Source of the DNA: Hyphomicrobiales bacterium
GTDB lineage: Bacteria; Pseudomonadota; Alphaproteobacteria; Rhizobiales; Xanthobacteraceae
NCBI GenBank assembly: GCA_017305715.1
Contig: JAFKKG010000043.1
Location: forward strand, 1-55,890
Reading direction: 5' to 3'
Length of the DNA stretch: 55,890 bases
The notes under the pieces were generated by a model. That model did no database searches, was not told the DNA's origin, and was given only the letters and a program-made list of their open reading frames with translations. Position 1 is the stretch's first letter. Each line of letters opens with the position of its first letter. Below are positions 41,131-49,812 of the stretch, piece after piece. The position numbers and the translations under genes were made by a program.

Positions 41131-43062
41131 TCATTCCGCGGCCTCCGCGAGCGGGGCGGGGTTGCCGAGATCGATCACCCGCAGCGTGGTGCGGATGCGC
41201 TGGGTGGTGCCGTCCTGGAAGCGGATCACGGTGTCGACCGGAATGTCGCGCTTGCCGCCATAGATCGCGTCGATGATCCCGGCATATTTCTCGTTGATGA
41301 CGCTGCGGCGGACCTTTCGGGTGCGCGTGAGTTCGCCGTCGTCGGCATCGAGCTCCTTGTAGAGCAGCAGGAAGCGCGAGATGCGCTGCGCCGGCGGCAA
41401 CGAGGCGTTGACGGTCTCGACCTCCTTGCGCACCAGCTCATACACCTCGGGACGCGAGGAGAGATCGGTGTAGGTCGTGAACGAGAGGCGGTTCTTCTCC
41501 GCCCATTTCGAGATGATCGAGTAGCGGATGCAGATCATCGCCGCCAGCGCGTCACGGCCGGCGCCGAGCACCACCGTCTCGGCGATGTAGGGCGAGAACT
41601 TCAGCTTGTTTTCCAGATATTGCGGCGAGAAGCGTTCGCCGCGCGAGGTCTCGGCGAGATCCTTGATGCGGTCGATCACGACAAGCTGCTGGTCGCCGTT
41701 GAAATAGCCGGCATCGCCGGAATGCATCCAGCCGTCCTTCATGTCGGCGGCGGAGGCTTCCGGATTCTTGTAATAGCCAAGATACATGTTGGGATGGCGC
41801 ACCACGATTTCGCCGACGCCGTTGATATCAGGATTGTCGACGCGGATCTCGATGTCCGATGCCATCGGCACGCCGGTCGTATCCGGATCGACCTTGCCGG
41901 GCGGGTGCAGCGTATAGGCGCCGAGCAGTTCGGTCTGGCCATACAGCGTGCGCAGCGGCACGCCCATCGCCTGGAAGAATTTGAACGTGTCCGGACCGAG
42001 CGCCGCGCCGCCCGTGGCCGCCGAGCGCAGCCGCGTGAAGCCGAGGCGGTCGCGCAGGGCGCGGAACAGCAACTGATCGGCGAGCAGGGACTGCTTGCCC
42101 TCGGCCAGCGCCGCAAGGCCCGCCTTCATGCCGAGGTCATACAGTTTTTGTTTGAGCGGCGAAGAGTCCATCACGCCGGCGCGGACGTCGGCGGCGATCG
42201 ATTCCCAGACTCGCGGCGCGAACAGCACGAAGGTCGGCGCGATCTCGCGGAAATCGTGCATCATCGTATCGGGCTCTTCAACGAAGTTGACCTTCATCCG
42301 GCACAGCAGCCCTTTGCCGAGCGCGTAGACCTGTTCCATGATCCAGGGCAGCGGCAGCACCGAGACGTATTCGTCATCCGGGCCCTTCGGATCGAACGCC
42401 AGATAGGTCGCGCAATGCCGCAGCACCCGTCCGGCCGCGAGCATCGCGAGCTTGGGATTGGCCGTGGTGCCTGACGTGGTGCAGAGGATGGCGACGTCCT
42501 CGCCCTTTGTGGCGTCCACCAGACGGTCGTAGAGGCCGCTTTCACGCGCGGCGCGGTCGCGCCCCATCGCGACGAGCTTGTCGGCTTCCATCAGGCGCGG
42601 ATCGTCGTATTTCCGCATGCCGCGCGGATCGGAATAGACGATGTGCTTGAGATTCGGCACCCGATCGGCGAGCGCCAAGAGCTTGTCGACCTGCTCCTCG
42701 TCCTCGGCGAACACCAGTTTGGCTTCGCCATAGCTCAGGAGATAGGCCGCTTCCTCATCCAGCACATCGCGATAAAGGCCAAGGCTCATGCCGCCGATGG
42801 CGTGCGTGGCGATCTCGGCCGCCATCCAGTCCGGCCGGTTGTCGCCGATGATGCCGATGACATCGCCGCGCCCCAAACCCAATTCGACCATGCCGAGCGC
42901 GAAATCATGCACGCGGGTCTGGTAGTCGCTCCATGTAAAGACGCGCCACAGCCCGAAATCCTTTTCGCGCAGGGCGATCTCGCCTCCGTGCTGCTTTGCA
43001 TTGAGGCGCAGCAGCTTTGGATAGGTGTCGGCTTCGGCGACGCGTCCGGCGTAATCCATCAT
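41131..43062 (-). CDS. Long-chain-type acyl-CoA synthetase (FadD/AMP-binding)
   Basis: A 643-residue AMP-forming synthetase of full length. The ATP-binding motif is VAILCTTSGTTANPKLAML (a variant with A for G in the loop). Core motifs include YVSVLPLPWIMEQ, LYGQTELLGAY, GWMHSGDAGYFNGDQQLVVIDRIKDL and LENKLKFSPYIAETVVLGAG. It would activate a carboxylic acid to its CoA thioester, trapping an imported substrate. Its start overlaps the LivG-type stop by four bases, which embeds it in the transport operon. Chain length or aromatic preference cannot be read. Confidence 0.85.
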   Translation of the reverse strand: MMDYAGRVAEADTYPKLLRLNAKQHGGEIALREKDFGLWRVFTWSDYQTRVHDFALGMVELGLGRGDVIGIIGDNRPDWMAAEIATHAIGGMSLGLYRDVLDEEAAYLLSYGEAKLVFAEDEEQVDKLLALADRVPNLKHIVYSDPRGMRKYDDPRLMEADKLVAMGRDRAARESGLYDRLVDATKGEDVAILCTTSGTTANPKLAMLAAGRVLRHCATYLAFDPKGPDDEYVSVLPLPWIMEQVYALGKGLLCRMKVNFVEEPDTMMHDFREIAPTFVLFAPRVWESIAADVRAGVMDSSPLKQKLYDLGMKAGLAALAEGKQSLLADQLLFRALRDRLGFTRLRSAATGGAALGPDTFKFFQAMGVPLRTLYGQTELLGAYTLHPPGKVDPDTTGVPMASDIEIRVDNPDINGVGEIVVRHPNMYLGYYKNPEASAADMKDGWMHSGDAGYFNGDQQLVVIDRIKDLAETSRGERFSPQYLENKLKFSPYIAETVVLGAGRDALAAMICIRYSIISKWAEKNRLSFTTYTDLSSRPEVYELVRKEVETVNASLPPAQRISRFLLLYKELDADDGELTRTRKVRRSVINEKYAGIIDAIYGGKRDIPVDTVIRFQDGTTQRIRTTLRVIDLGNPAPLAEAAE

Positions 43063-43880
43063 GCCGCGCTCTCCGTGCGCGCCGGCGCATCGTCGGGATC
43101 GACCAGGGTTTCGTCCTCTTCACCGAGATAGGCGCGTTTGACGTGGGGATCGGCGAGCACGGCGGCCGGATCGCCCTCGGCGATCTTGCGGCCGAAATCC
43201 AGCACCATGACGCGATGGGAGATATCCATCACCACGCCCATGTCGTGCTCGATCATCATGACGGTCATGCCGAACTCTTCGTTGAGATCGACGATGTAGC
43301 GCGCCATGTCCTCCTTCTCTTCGAAGTTCATCCCGGCCATGGGCTCATCGAGCAGGATCAGCTTCGGCTCCATCGCCATCGCGCGCGCCAGTTCGACGCG
43401 CTTGCGCAGACCGTAGGGAAGGGTGCCGGCGGTCGCCTTGCGCACCGACTGCAGGTCGAGGAAGTCGATGATCTCCTCGACCTTGCGGCGGTGCTCGAGT
43501 TCCTCGCGCCGCGCGCCGGTCAGCCAGTACAGTGATCCCGTGATGAAATTGTTCTTCAGGAGGTGGTGCCGCCCGACCATGATGTTGTCGAGCACGCTCA
43601 TATGGTGAAACAGCGCCAGATTCTGGAAGGTGCGGCCGATGCCGAGCCGGGGCCGCGCGTTGGTGTTCAGGGTGGTGATATCCTGGCCACCATAGAACAA
43701 CTGGCCTTCGGTCGGCTTGTAACGGCCGGAGATGCAATTGACGATCGAGGTCTTGCCGGCGCCGTTCGGGCCGATGATCGAAAACAGTTCGCCATCGTTC
43801 ACGCCGAATGAGACTTCGGTCAGCGCGCGGACGCCACCAAAGCGCAACGAAACCCCGCGCACTTCCAACGAGTAAGCCAC
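43059..43880 (-). CDS. livG: LivG-type ABC ATPase
   Basis: A 273-residue ATPase. SIIGPNGAGKTSIVNCISG is Walker A; the insert ARPRLGIGRTFQNLALFHHMSV is LivG-specific; LPYGLRKRVELARAMAMEP the signature; LILLDEPMAGMN Walker B; MIEHDMGVVMDISHRV the LivG C-motif. It is the first gene of the operon LivG, FadD-like, LivH, LivM, binding protein, LivF, PaaK-like. Confidence 0.9.
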   Translation of the reverse strand: MAYSLEVRGVSLRFGGVRALTEVSFGVNDGELFSIIGPNGAGKTSIVNCISGRYKPTEGQLFYGGQDITTLNTNARPRLGIGRTFQNLALFHHMSVLDNIMVGRHHLLKNNFITGSLYWLTGARREELEHRRKVEEIIDFLDLQSVRKATAGTLPYGLRKRVELARAMAMEPKLILLDEPMAGMNFEEKEDMARYIVDLNEEFGMTVMMIEHDMGVVMDISHRVMVLDFGRKIAEGDPAAVLADPHVKRAYLGEEDETLVDPDDAPARTESAA

Positions 43881-44290
43881 TCATCTCCTCCAGATACGGC
43901 GCTTAGGCAGCGCTCTTTATCTCTTCGTTGCAATCGCTCTTGCGATCCTACATCGGCCGAAAACACGAGGCCATCCGACTTATTATTTGTGCCGTGCGCC
44001 GCGAGGCGTTCGACTGGCCGGTTGGCGTGAATGCATGTGCGGTAACGCCGCACCCGCAATTCCCGGCCACTTCGCGTGTCATCCGATCGTCCGGCTGGCA
44101 CGCGAGGTGGCTCTCCATAATGGAAAGCGTTACGTTGAAATGTCTTGTGCCTGACAATTGGTCAGCAAATTTCGAGGGGCGTGCCGTGCCTGGGGTTGCG
44201 CCTTGGTTTGCGGGCGGATGCGTGGCGAGGGGGACGTTTGTTGCGGTGCAATATGAAGGTTGAGGTCACAGGCGATAAGTCGATGAGATC
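43881..44290. other. Divergent intergenic region livG / Crp-type regulator
   Basis: 410 bases with no credible gene. It should contain promoters for the transport operon and for the regulator. The only clear symmetry is CTGAC-AATTG-GTCAG at 44,151-44,165, a possible GntR- or FadR-like operator, 126 bp before the regulator ATG. Confidence 0.45.
44151..44165. promoter_or_regulatory. Small inverted repeat CTGAC-N5-GTCAG
   Basis: Perfect 5-bp arms around AATTG in the divergent region between the acyl-CoA/Liv operon and the Crp-type gene. Such sites suit a GntR-family dimer, but no such regulator is encoded nearby. Confidence 0.3.
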
Positions 44291-44965
44291 ATGATTGCTC
44301 CGGATTCCCTGAAACGCATCGCGGCCTGGTCGCGCGAACTGAACGAGCGCGAGAGCGAGATCGCGCGCGCGGGTATCGTCGAGAAGTCCTACCGCGCCAA
44401 TGAATTCATCTTCATGCGCGGCGACCCCTTCGAATACTGGACCGGTGTGGTCACGGGCCTCGCCCGAATGGGCATCGTGTCCCGCGGCGGCAAGGCCGCC
44501 AGCTTTGCCGGCCTGACCGCAGGCGCCTGGTTCGGCGAGGGCTCGGTGCTCAAGAACGAGCCGCGGCGCTACGACGTGGTGGCGTTGCGCGATACGCGCC
44601 TGGCGATGATGAACCGCACCACGTTCGTCTGGCTGTTCGAGAACAGCGTCGGATTCAACCGCTTTTTGGTCCGGCAACTCAACGAGCGCCTCGGCCAGTT
44701 CATCGGGCTGCTCGAATACGGCCGCACGCTGGATGCGACCGCGCGCCTGGCGCGCTCGATCGCCTCCCTGTTCAACCCCATTCTCTATCCCGACCTCACG
44801 CCGCACCTGGAGATCACGCAGGAGGAAATCGGGGCGCTCTCGGGCATCTCCCGGCAGAATGCCAACCAGTGCCTGAAGCGGCTGGAGAAGGAGGGTCTGC
44901 TCCGGCTCGAATATGGCGGGGTGACCATCATCGATCTCGACCGGCTGCGCCGCTATGGCGAGTAA
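44291..44965 (+). CDS. Crp/Fnr-family transcriptional regulator
   Basis: A 224-residue protein. An N-terminal cyclic-nucleotide-binding-like beta-barrel (residues 30-115; ANEFIFMRGDPFEYWTGVV, GAWFGEGSVLKNEPRRYDVVAL) is followed by a long dimerisation helix. The C-terminal winged helix has ITQEEIGALSGISRQNANQCLKRL as the recognition region, with SRQNAN in place of the usual SRETVS. No N-terminal cysteines are present, so it is not an Fnr-type iron-sulfur sensor. It lies 298 bp upstream of gmd, same strand, and could control the adjacent sugar or transport genes. Confidence 0.88.
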   Translation: MIAPDSLKRIAAWSRELNERESEIARAGIVEKSYRANEFIFMRGDPFEYWTGVVTGLARMGIVSRGGKAASFAGLTAGAWFGEGSVLKNEPRRYDVVALRDTRLAMMNRTTFVWLFENSVGFNRFLVRQLNERLGQFIGLLEYGRTLDATARLARSIASLFNPILYPDLTPHLEITQEEIGALSGISRQNANQCLKRLEKEGLLRLEYGGVTIIDLDRLRRYGE

Positions 44966-45263
44966 CGCCTGAAGCGGCCGAACCACACACTGCATTTTTT
45001 AGGCAATCAGTTCGCCGAAATCCGGCGCTTAAAGGCCTGATTCCAAACGGCTTTGGGATTAGACTTCGCGGGGGCCGGATGCTATGGCCTGCGCCGCGCC
45101 GACGCGGGCCCTTGCGCGACCGGTTCGGCTGAGCGAATGGGGGCATGACAGGGCTTTTGCCGGCCCCGCGGGCCTCCCGGAGGCTGTTTTTGGGTCGCCG
45201 GCGGCCGAACTTAACCGGCGTCGTCGCAGCCTCGGGCTGGGCGGGCAGGGTGTTGGAGAGAAT
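44966..45263. other. Intergenic region between the Crp-type gene and gmd
   Basis: 298 bases; it contains the ATTTTTTAGGCA motif shared with the rmlA upstream region (44,994-45,005) and a GGAGAG ribosome-binding site before ATG 45,264. The rest looks like ordinary GC-rich spacer; an open frame reaching back to 45,084 lacks any Gmd-like residues. Confidence 0.5.
44991..45005. promoter_or_regulatory. TGC-ATTTTTT-AGGCA motif
   Basis: Shares the exact 12-mer ATTTTTTAGGCA with the perfect palindrome at 17,262-17,278; here the left arm is reduced to TGC. It lies 26 bp after the Crp-type gene and 259 bp before gmd. A common regulator is an inference. Confidence 0.35.
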
Positions 45264-46349
45264 ATGGCGGCTCAAGATTCGAAGCAGCGTGTCGCGCTGA
45301 TTACCGGCGTCACTGGCCAGGACGGCGCCTATCTCGCCGAATACCTGATCGGCCTCGGTTACACCGTGCACGGCATCAAGCGCCGTTCGTCCTCGTTCAA
45401 CACGTCGCGGGTCGACCATCTCTACGAGGATCCGCATACCGGGAACGTGCCGTTCCTGATGCATTACGGCGACATGACCGATTCGACCAATTTGATCCGG
45501 CTGGTGCAGCAGATCAGGCCGACCGAGATCTACAATCTCGCCGCCCAGAGCCATGTCGGTGTCAGTTTTGAAAGCCCGGAATATACCGCCAACGCCGACG
45601 CCATCGGCGTGCTGCGCCTGCTGGAGGCGATCCGGATCCTCGGCATGGAGAAGGAGACGAGGTTCTACCAGGCCTCGACCTCGGAACTCTACGGCCTGGT
45701 CCAGGAAGTGCCGCAGAAGGAAACCACGCCGTTCTATCCGCGCTCGCCCTATGGTGTGGCGAAGCTCTATGGCTACTGGATCACGGTGAATTACCGCGAG
45801 GCGTACGGCATGTTCGCCTCCAACGGCATCCTGTTCAACCATGAAAGCCCGATCCGCGGCGAAACCTTCGTGACGCGCAAGATCACGCGCGGCGTGGCCC
45901 GGATCGAGACCGGCCTTGAGAACATGCTCTATCTCGGCAACCTCGAGGCCAAGCGCGACTGGGGCCATGCGCGCGATTACGTCGAGGGCATGCACCGGAT
46001 ATTGCAGGTCGACGAGCCCGACGATTTCGTGCTGGCGACCGGCGAGACCCGCTCGGTGCGCGAATTCGTCGAGCTGGCGTTTGCCGAAGTCGGCCGCACC
46101 ATCGAATGGCGCGGTGCGGGCGTCGATGAGACCGGCATCGACAAAAAATCCGGCAACGTCATCGTGCGCATCGATCCGCAGTATTTCCGGCCGACCGAAG
46201 TCGACCTTCTGATCGGCGACGCCAGCAAGGCGCGGGAAAAACTCGGCTGGACGCCGAAGACGCCGTTCGCCCAGCTCGTCAAGGAGATGGTCGCAGGCGA
46301 TCTGGCCATCGCAAGGCAGGAGGCTGCCAATGGCAAGCATCCCGTTTGA
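45264..46349 (+). CDS. gmd: GDP-mannose 4,6-dehydratase
   Basis: A 361-residue enzyme at typical Gmd length. [18 protein letters not shown] (residues 11-28), [54 protein letters not shown] and [17 protein letters not shown] are all Gmd signatures. It converts GDP-mannose to GDP-4-keto-6-deoxymannose, the substrate of the next enzyme. GGAGAG precedes ATG 45,264. NoeL of nodulation loci is a homologue, but no nod genes are seen here. Confidence 0.95.
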   Translation: MAAQDSKQRVALITGVTGQDGAYLAEYLIGLGYTVHGIKRRSSSFNTSRVDHLYEDPHTGNVPFLMHYGDMTDSTNLIRLVQQIRPTEIYNLAAQSHVGVSFESPEYTANADAIGVLRLLEAIRILGMEKETRFYQASTSELYGLVQEVPQKETTPFYPRSPYGVAKLYGYWITVNYREAYGMFASNGILFNHESPIRGETFVTRKITRGVARIETGLENMLYLGNLEAKRDWGHARDYVEGMHRILQVDEPDDFVLATGETRSVREFVELAFAEVGRTIEWRGAGVDETGIDKKSGNVIVRIDPQYFRPTEVDLLIGDASKAREKLGWTPKTPFAQLVKEMVAGDLAIARQEAANGKHPV

Positions 46350-47286
46350 TCTGAAGGGCAAGACGGTCTTCGTCGCGGGGCATCGCGGCATGGTCGGGGC
46401 GGCGCTGGTGCGCCGGCTCGCGCAGGAGGATGTCGAATTGCTGACGATCCGGCGCGCCGAGGTCGATCTGCGCGACCAGGCCGCGGTCAACCAATGGTTC
46501 GCCGACAAGCGCCCGCAGGCGGTATTTCTGGCGGCGGCCAAGGTCGGCGGCATTGTCGCCAACAACACGCTGCGCGCCGAATTCCTCTACGACAATCTGG
46601 CGATCGCGACCAACGTGATCCACGCCGCCCACGTCAATGCGACCGAGAAGCTGATGTTCCTCGGCTCCTCCTGCATCTATCCCAAGCTGGCGCCGCAGCC
46701 GCTGCGCGAGGATTCGATGCTGACGGGGCCGCTGGAGATCACCAACGAGCCCTATGCGATCGCGAAGATCGCGGGCATCAAGATGGTCGAGGCCTATCGC
46801 AGCCAGTACGGCAGCGACTTCATCAGCGTGATGCCGACCAATCTGTACGGCCGCGGCGACAATTATCATCCCGAATACAGCCACGTCGTGGCCGCGCTGA
46901 TCCGCCGCTTTCACGAAGCCAAGGTTTCGGGGGCGCGCAACATCGTGGTCTGGGGCACCGGCACGCCGCGGCGGGAATTCCTCTATGTCGACGATCTCGC
47001 GGATGCCTGCGTGTATCTGATGAAGACCTATTCGAGCGAGGAACTGGTCAATATCGGCACCGGCGAGGACATCACCATCGCCGAATTCGCCCGCGTGGTG
47101 GCGGCCACCGTCGGCTATGGCGGCGAGATCAGCTATGACACATCGCGGCCGGACGGCACACCGCGCAAATTGCTCGACGTCTCCAGGCTCGCCAAACTCG
47201 GCTGGCGCGCCTCGACCTCGCTCGAGGACGGCCTCAAGCTCGCCTATCAGGCCTATCTGAACGAATCCAAGCAAGCGGCAGAGTGA
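46330..47286 (+). CDS. fcl: GDP-L-fucose synthase
   Basis: A 318-residue [51 protein letters not shown], the catalytic [10 protein letters not shown] and [14 protein letters not shown] are diagnostic of WcaG/Fcl. It epimerises and reduces the Gmd product to GDP-L-fucose. It overlaps gmd by 20 bases, and its stop lies four bases from the stop of the convergent HemD-like gene, so there is no room for an ordinary terminator. Confidence 0.94.
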   Translation: MASIPFDLKGKTVFVAGHRGMVGAALVRRLAQEDVELLTIRRAEVDLRDQAAVNQWFADKRPQAVFLAAAKVGGIVANNTLRAEFLYDNLAIATNVIHAAHVNATEKLMFLGSSCIYPKLAPQPLREDSMLTGPLEITNEPYAIAKIAGIKMVEAYRSQYGSDFISVMPTNLYGRGDNYHPEYSHVVAALIRRFHEAKVSGARNIVVWGTGTPRREFLYVDDLADACVYLMKTYSSEELVNIGTGEDITIAEFARVVAATVGYGGEISYDTSRPDGTPRKLLDVSRLAKLGWRASTSLEDGLKLAYQAYLNESKQAAE

Positions 47287-47290
47287 CGTC

Positions 47291-48136
47291 TTACTGGCTC
47301 GCACTGGCGCGCGGCGGATTTTTCGCCAGCGCCGTCGCCATCGCCGAGATTAACGGCCGCATGAAGAAGGCGTCGTCGGCCGGGTAGATGTCGGTGCGCA
47401 AGCCGTGGGACGTGAGTTCGTTCGATACCGCAGGTCCTACCGAGGCGATCGGCGTTCGTTCAAGCCCGTCGCGCAACCGATCCTCGCAGCCACGCGCGCG
47501 CGCGACTTCGACGAGGCGGCGAATCTGCCCCAGATTGGTCAGCGCAATTGCGTCAACGCGGCCGGCCGCCATTTCGTCGATGGCGGTGACGATGTTGGTG
47601 TCAGCAGCCTGCGCGTCATACACGTAGGGCAGCACCGTATCGACCGCGGCGCCCTGCGCCTGGATCGCGCCGATCAGGACGCTGTGATCCTTGTCGGGAT
47701 AGAGCTGCAGCCCGAGCCGGTGGCCGCGCAGGTCGATGCGCGACAGCATCTCGGCGATGCCTTCGGAGGTCGGCTTCTCGGTCGTCACCTGCGGCTCCAG
47801 CCCGATTTCGCGCAGCGCCCGTCCGGGCTTGGGACCGCGCGCGAATTTGCGGGCCTTGCCGATCGCCGCGACGAATTCCGCCTCGAGGCCGATGCGGCGC
47901 ACCACCTTCATCAGCCGGCGCAGGCCTTCGCCGGTCATCAGCACCAGATCGTCGAGCGGCGTGTCGACGCAGCGCTTGATCCAGGCCTCGATCGGCGCCG
48001 GATCAGGCGCGTCGTGGATGGTGAACATCGGGCATTGCAGCACGTTCGCGCCCTGCTCGGTGAGCAGGCGGGAAAACTGCGCCTCCTCGCGCGTTTCCAG
48101 GATCAGGATGCGGTAGCCGTTCAGTCTGTCAGCCAT
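47291..48136 (-). CDS. Uroporphyrinogen-III synthase-like (HemD family) protein
   Basis: A 281-residue protein with the two-lobed HemD layout: ILILETREEAQFSRLLTEQGA at the N-terminus, LVLMTGEGLRRLM, FVAAIGKARKFARG, AIALTNLGQIRRLVEVA and IASVGPAVSNELTSHGL. HemD cyclises hydroxymethylbilane. No other heme-biosynthetic gene is adjacent, so it may be a second, specialised or regulatory HemD-domain protein rather than the housekeeping enzyme. Confidence 0.75.
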   Translation of the reverse strand: MADRLNGYRILILETREEAQFSRLLTEQGANVLQCPMFTIHDAPDPAPIEAWIKRCVDTPLDDLVLMTGEGLRRLMKVVRRIGLEAEFVAAIGKARKFARGPKPGRALREIGLEPQVTTEKPTSEGIAEMLSRIDLRGHRLGLQLYPDKDHSVLIGAIQAQGAAVDTVLPYVYDAQAADTNIVTAIDEMAAGRVDAIALTNLGQIRRLVEVARARGCEDRLRDGLERTPIASVGPAVSNELTSHGLRTDIYPADDAFFMRPLISAMATALAKNPPRASASQ

Positions 48137-48272
48137 GGCCTCGTTCCAACTGAGATCGTCGCAGTTTGTTCATCCTGACTCTGGTTTCCGGATTGGCGCA
48201 AGCGCCTTGGCGGTGATAGAGCAGGGCCGCAAACAAGCCTGTCACCCTCCTGCCTGAATTGTCATCAAGTCC

Positions 48273-49136
48273 ATGCCCGATCATCAATTCGTCCTCACAT
48301 TGTCCTGCCCGGATCGCCCCGGAATCGTTTCCGCGGTGTCGACCTTTCTCGCCCATAACGGGCAGAACATTCTGGACGCCCAGCAGTTCGATGACGTCGA
48401 GACCAGCAAATTCTTCATGCGGGTGGTGTTCACCGCCGCCGACCTCGCGGTTGAGCTCTCGGCATTGCAGACCGGCTTTACCGCGATCGCCGACCGTTTC
48501 GGCATGGACTGGCAGATGCGCGACCGCGCCAGCCATCGCCGGGTGATGCTGCTGGTCTCCAAGTCCGACCATTGCCTGGTCGATATCCTCTACCGCTGGC
48601 GTACCGGCGAACTCCAGATGATCCCGACCGCTGTCGTCTCCAACCATCCGCGCGAGGCCTTCGGCAATCTCGATTTTGGTGCGATCCCGTTTCACTATCT
48701 GCCGGTCACCAAGGAGACCAAGCGCGAGCAGGAGCAGGCGGTGCTGAAGCTGGTGCAGGACACCGATACCGACCTCGTGGTGCTGGCGCGCTACATGCAG
48801 ATCCTGTCCGACGAGATGTCGGCGCAACTGTCCGGGCGCTGCATCAACATCCATCATTCCTTCCTGCCGGGCTTCAAGGGCGCGCGCCCCTACCATCAGG
48901 CGCATGAGCGCGGCGTCAAACTGATCGGCGCCACCGCGCATTACGTGACGCGCGACCTCGACGAGGGCCCGATCATCGACCAGGACGTCGAGCGCATCAG
49001 CCACCGCGATACGCCCGAGGACCTCTCGCGCAAGGGCCGCGATATCGAGCGCCGGGTGCTGGCCCGCGCCATGCGCCATCATCTGGAAGACCGCGTGATC
49101 CTCAACGGGCGCAAGACCGTCGTGTTCATGGATTGA
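48273..49136 (+). CDS. purU: Formyltetrahydrofolate deformylase
   Basis: A 287-residue enzyme of the usual length. An N-terminal ACT-like regulatory domain ([20 protein letters not shown]) precedes the formyltransferase-fold catalytic domain with [69 protein letters not shown] and VFMD at the end. It releases formate from 10-formyl-THF, balancing one-carbon pools for purine synthesis. Convergent with the small lipoprotein gene. Confidence 0.95.
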   Translation: MPDHQFVLTLSCPDRPGIVSAVSTFLAHNGQNILDAQQFDDVETSKFFMRVVFTAADLAVELSALQTGFTAIADRFGMDWQMRDRASHRRVMLLVSKSDHCLVDILYRWRTGELQMIPTAVVSNHPREAFGNLDFGAIPFHYLPVTKETKREQEQAVLKLVQDTDTDLVVLARYMQILSDEMSAQLSGRCINIHHSFLPGFKGARPYHQAHERGVKLIGATAHYVTRDLDEGPIIDQDVERISHRDTPEDLSRKGRDIERRVLARAMRHHLEDRVILNGRKTVVFMD

Positions 49137-49150
49137 TCGGGACGACACGT

Positions 49151-49444
49151 CTATTGGATGACCGCCTGCGATGGCGAGGCGGGCTTGGCTTCCTCGCCCC
49201 GTTCCGCGGCAGGCAGCAGGCGCTTCCGCTCGCGCTCCTTCATGTACTCGTCGTACTTTGCGGTGCCGGGCCGCGGCGGCGCATCGGCCGAAAGGCCACC
49301 GGCCCAGACCGGAATGGCGTCGCTGACGGTGCCTGAGAGTTTTTCATTGATGGTACCGCATCCGCACAGGGCGCCGCCCGCGAGCGAGAGCGCGACCAGT
49401 GTTGCGATATGGCGGGTACGCATCGACATCAGGACAGGTTGCAA
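49151..49444 (-). CDS. Small lipoprotein, function unknown
   Basis: A 97-residue protein with a hydrophobic signal (IATLVALSLAGGAL) and an L-C-G-C lipobox, lipidation predicted at C29. The rest is polar and ends with a Lys/Arg/Glu-rich stretch (DEYMKERERKRLLP). The TTG at 49,444 has AAGGG six bases upstream; ATG 49,429 and 49,423 are alternatives that shorten the signal peptide. I recognise no family. Such short lipoproteins are frequent in Bradyrhizobium. Confidence 0.6.
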   Translation of the reverse strand: MQPVLMSMRTRHIATLVALSLAGGALCGCGTINEKLSGTVSDAIPVWAGGLSADAPPRPGTAKYDEYMKERERKRLLPAAERGEEAKPASPSQAVIQ

Positions 49445-49812
49445 TTCAGACCCTTAAGGATGATGGATTTGGGGCGGTCTTGCGGCGGCCCCGAGCGGCG
49501 GGCGGTCGTTGACAGCAATAGTTTATTTGTACAAACGTACAAATGGGCAGGGGCTGGAACGGTTGGGCCGGCAGGTAATCCGGCAGCGGGGGGTGGTGTC
49601 ATAATACAGTCTGCGACGGATGCGCGAACGCCCCGCGAGACGTGTCCGTCCAAGGAAACGCGCCCTTCGTCCGATTGACAATGAGCGGTCGGAAGACGCC
49701 TTTTGGCCGCGCTACACGGCAGAAAAATTCGGGCTATGGTGAGGCAAGGGCCGGGGACTCGGTTCGAGCCGACACCGATCCGGACAAGACCGATCAGGGG
49801 GAGAGAAATTTG
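49445..49812. other. Intergenic region upstream of the second Liv operon
   Basis: 368 bases between divergent genes. It holds the palindrome at 49,525-49,544 next to a TTGACA (49,509-49,514), which looks like a -35 element overlapped by an operator. The open frame that extends the binding-protein gene back to 49,642 has no signal-peptide character and is not used. No other gene is seen. Confidence 0.5.
49525..49544. promoter_or_regulatory. 20-bp palindrome ATTTGTAC-AAAC-GTACAAAT (TetR-type operator)
   Basis: Perfect 8-bp arms with a four-base spacer, 11 bases after TTGACA at 49,509-49,514, so binding would block a promoter reading toward the Liv operon at 49,813. The length and form fit a TetR-family dimer. 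No TetR gene is present in the window. Confidence 0.55.

Noticed and set aside
43928-44263. 111-codon plus-strand frame in the livG/Crp-type intergenic region
   Set aside because: No ribosome-binding site, no recognisable features, and it covers the likely promoters.
45084-45263. N-terminal extension of gmd by 60 codons
   Set aside because: The extension has no Gmd-like sequence, and ATG 45,264 has GGAGAG upstream and the usual N-terminus.
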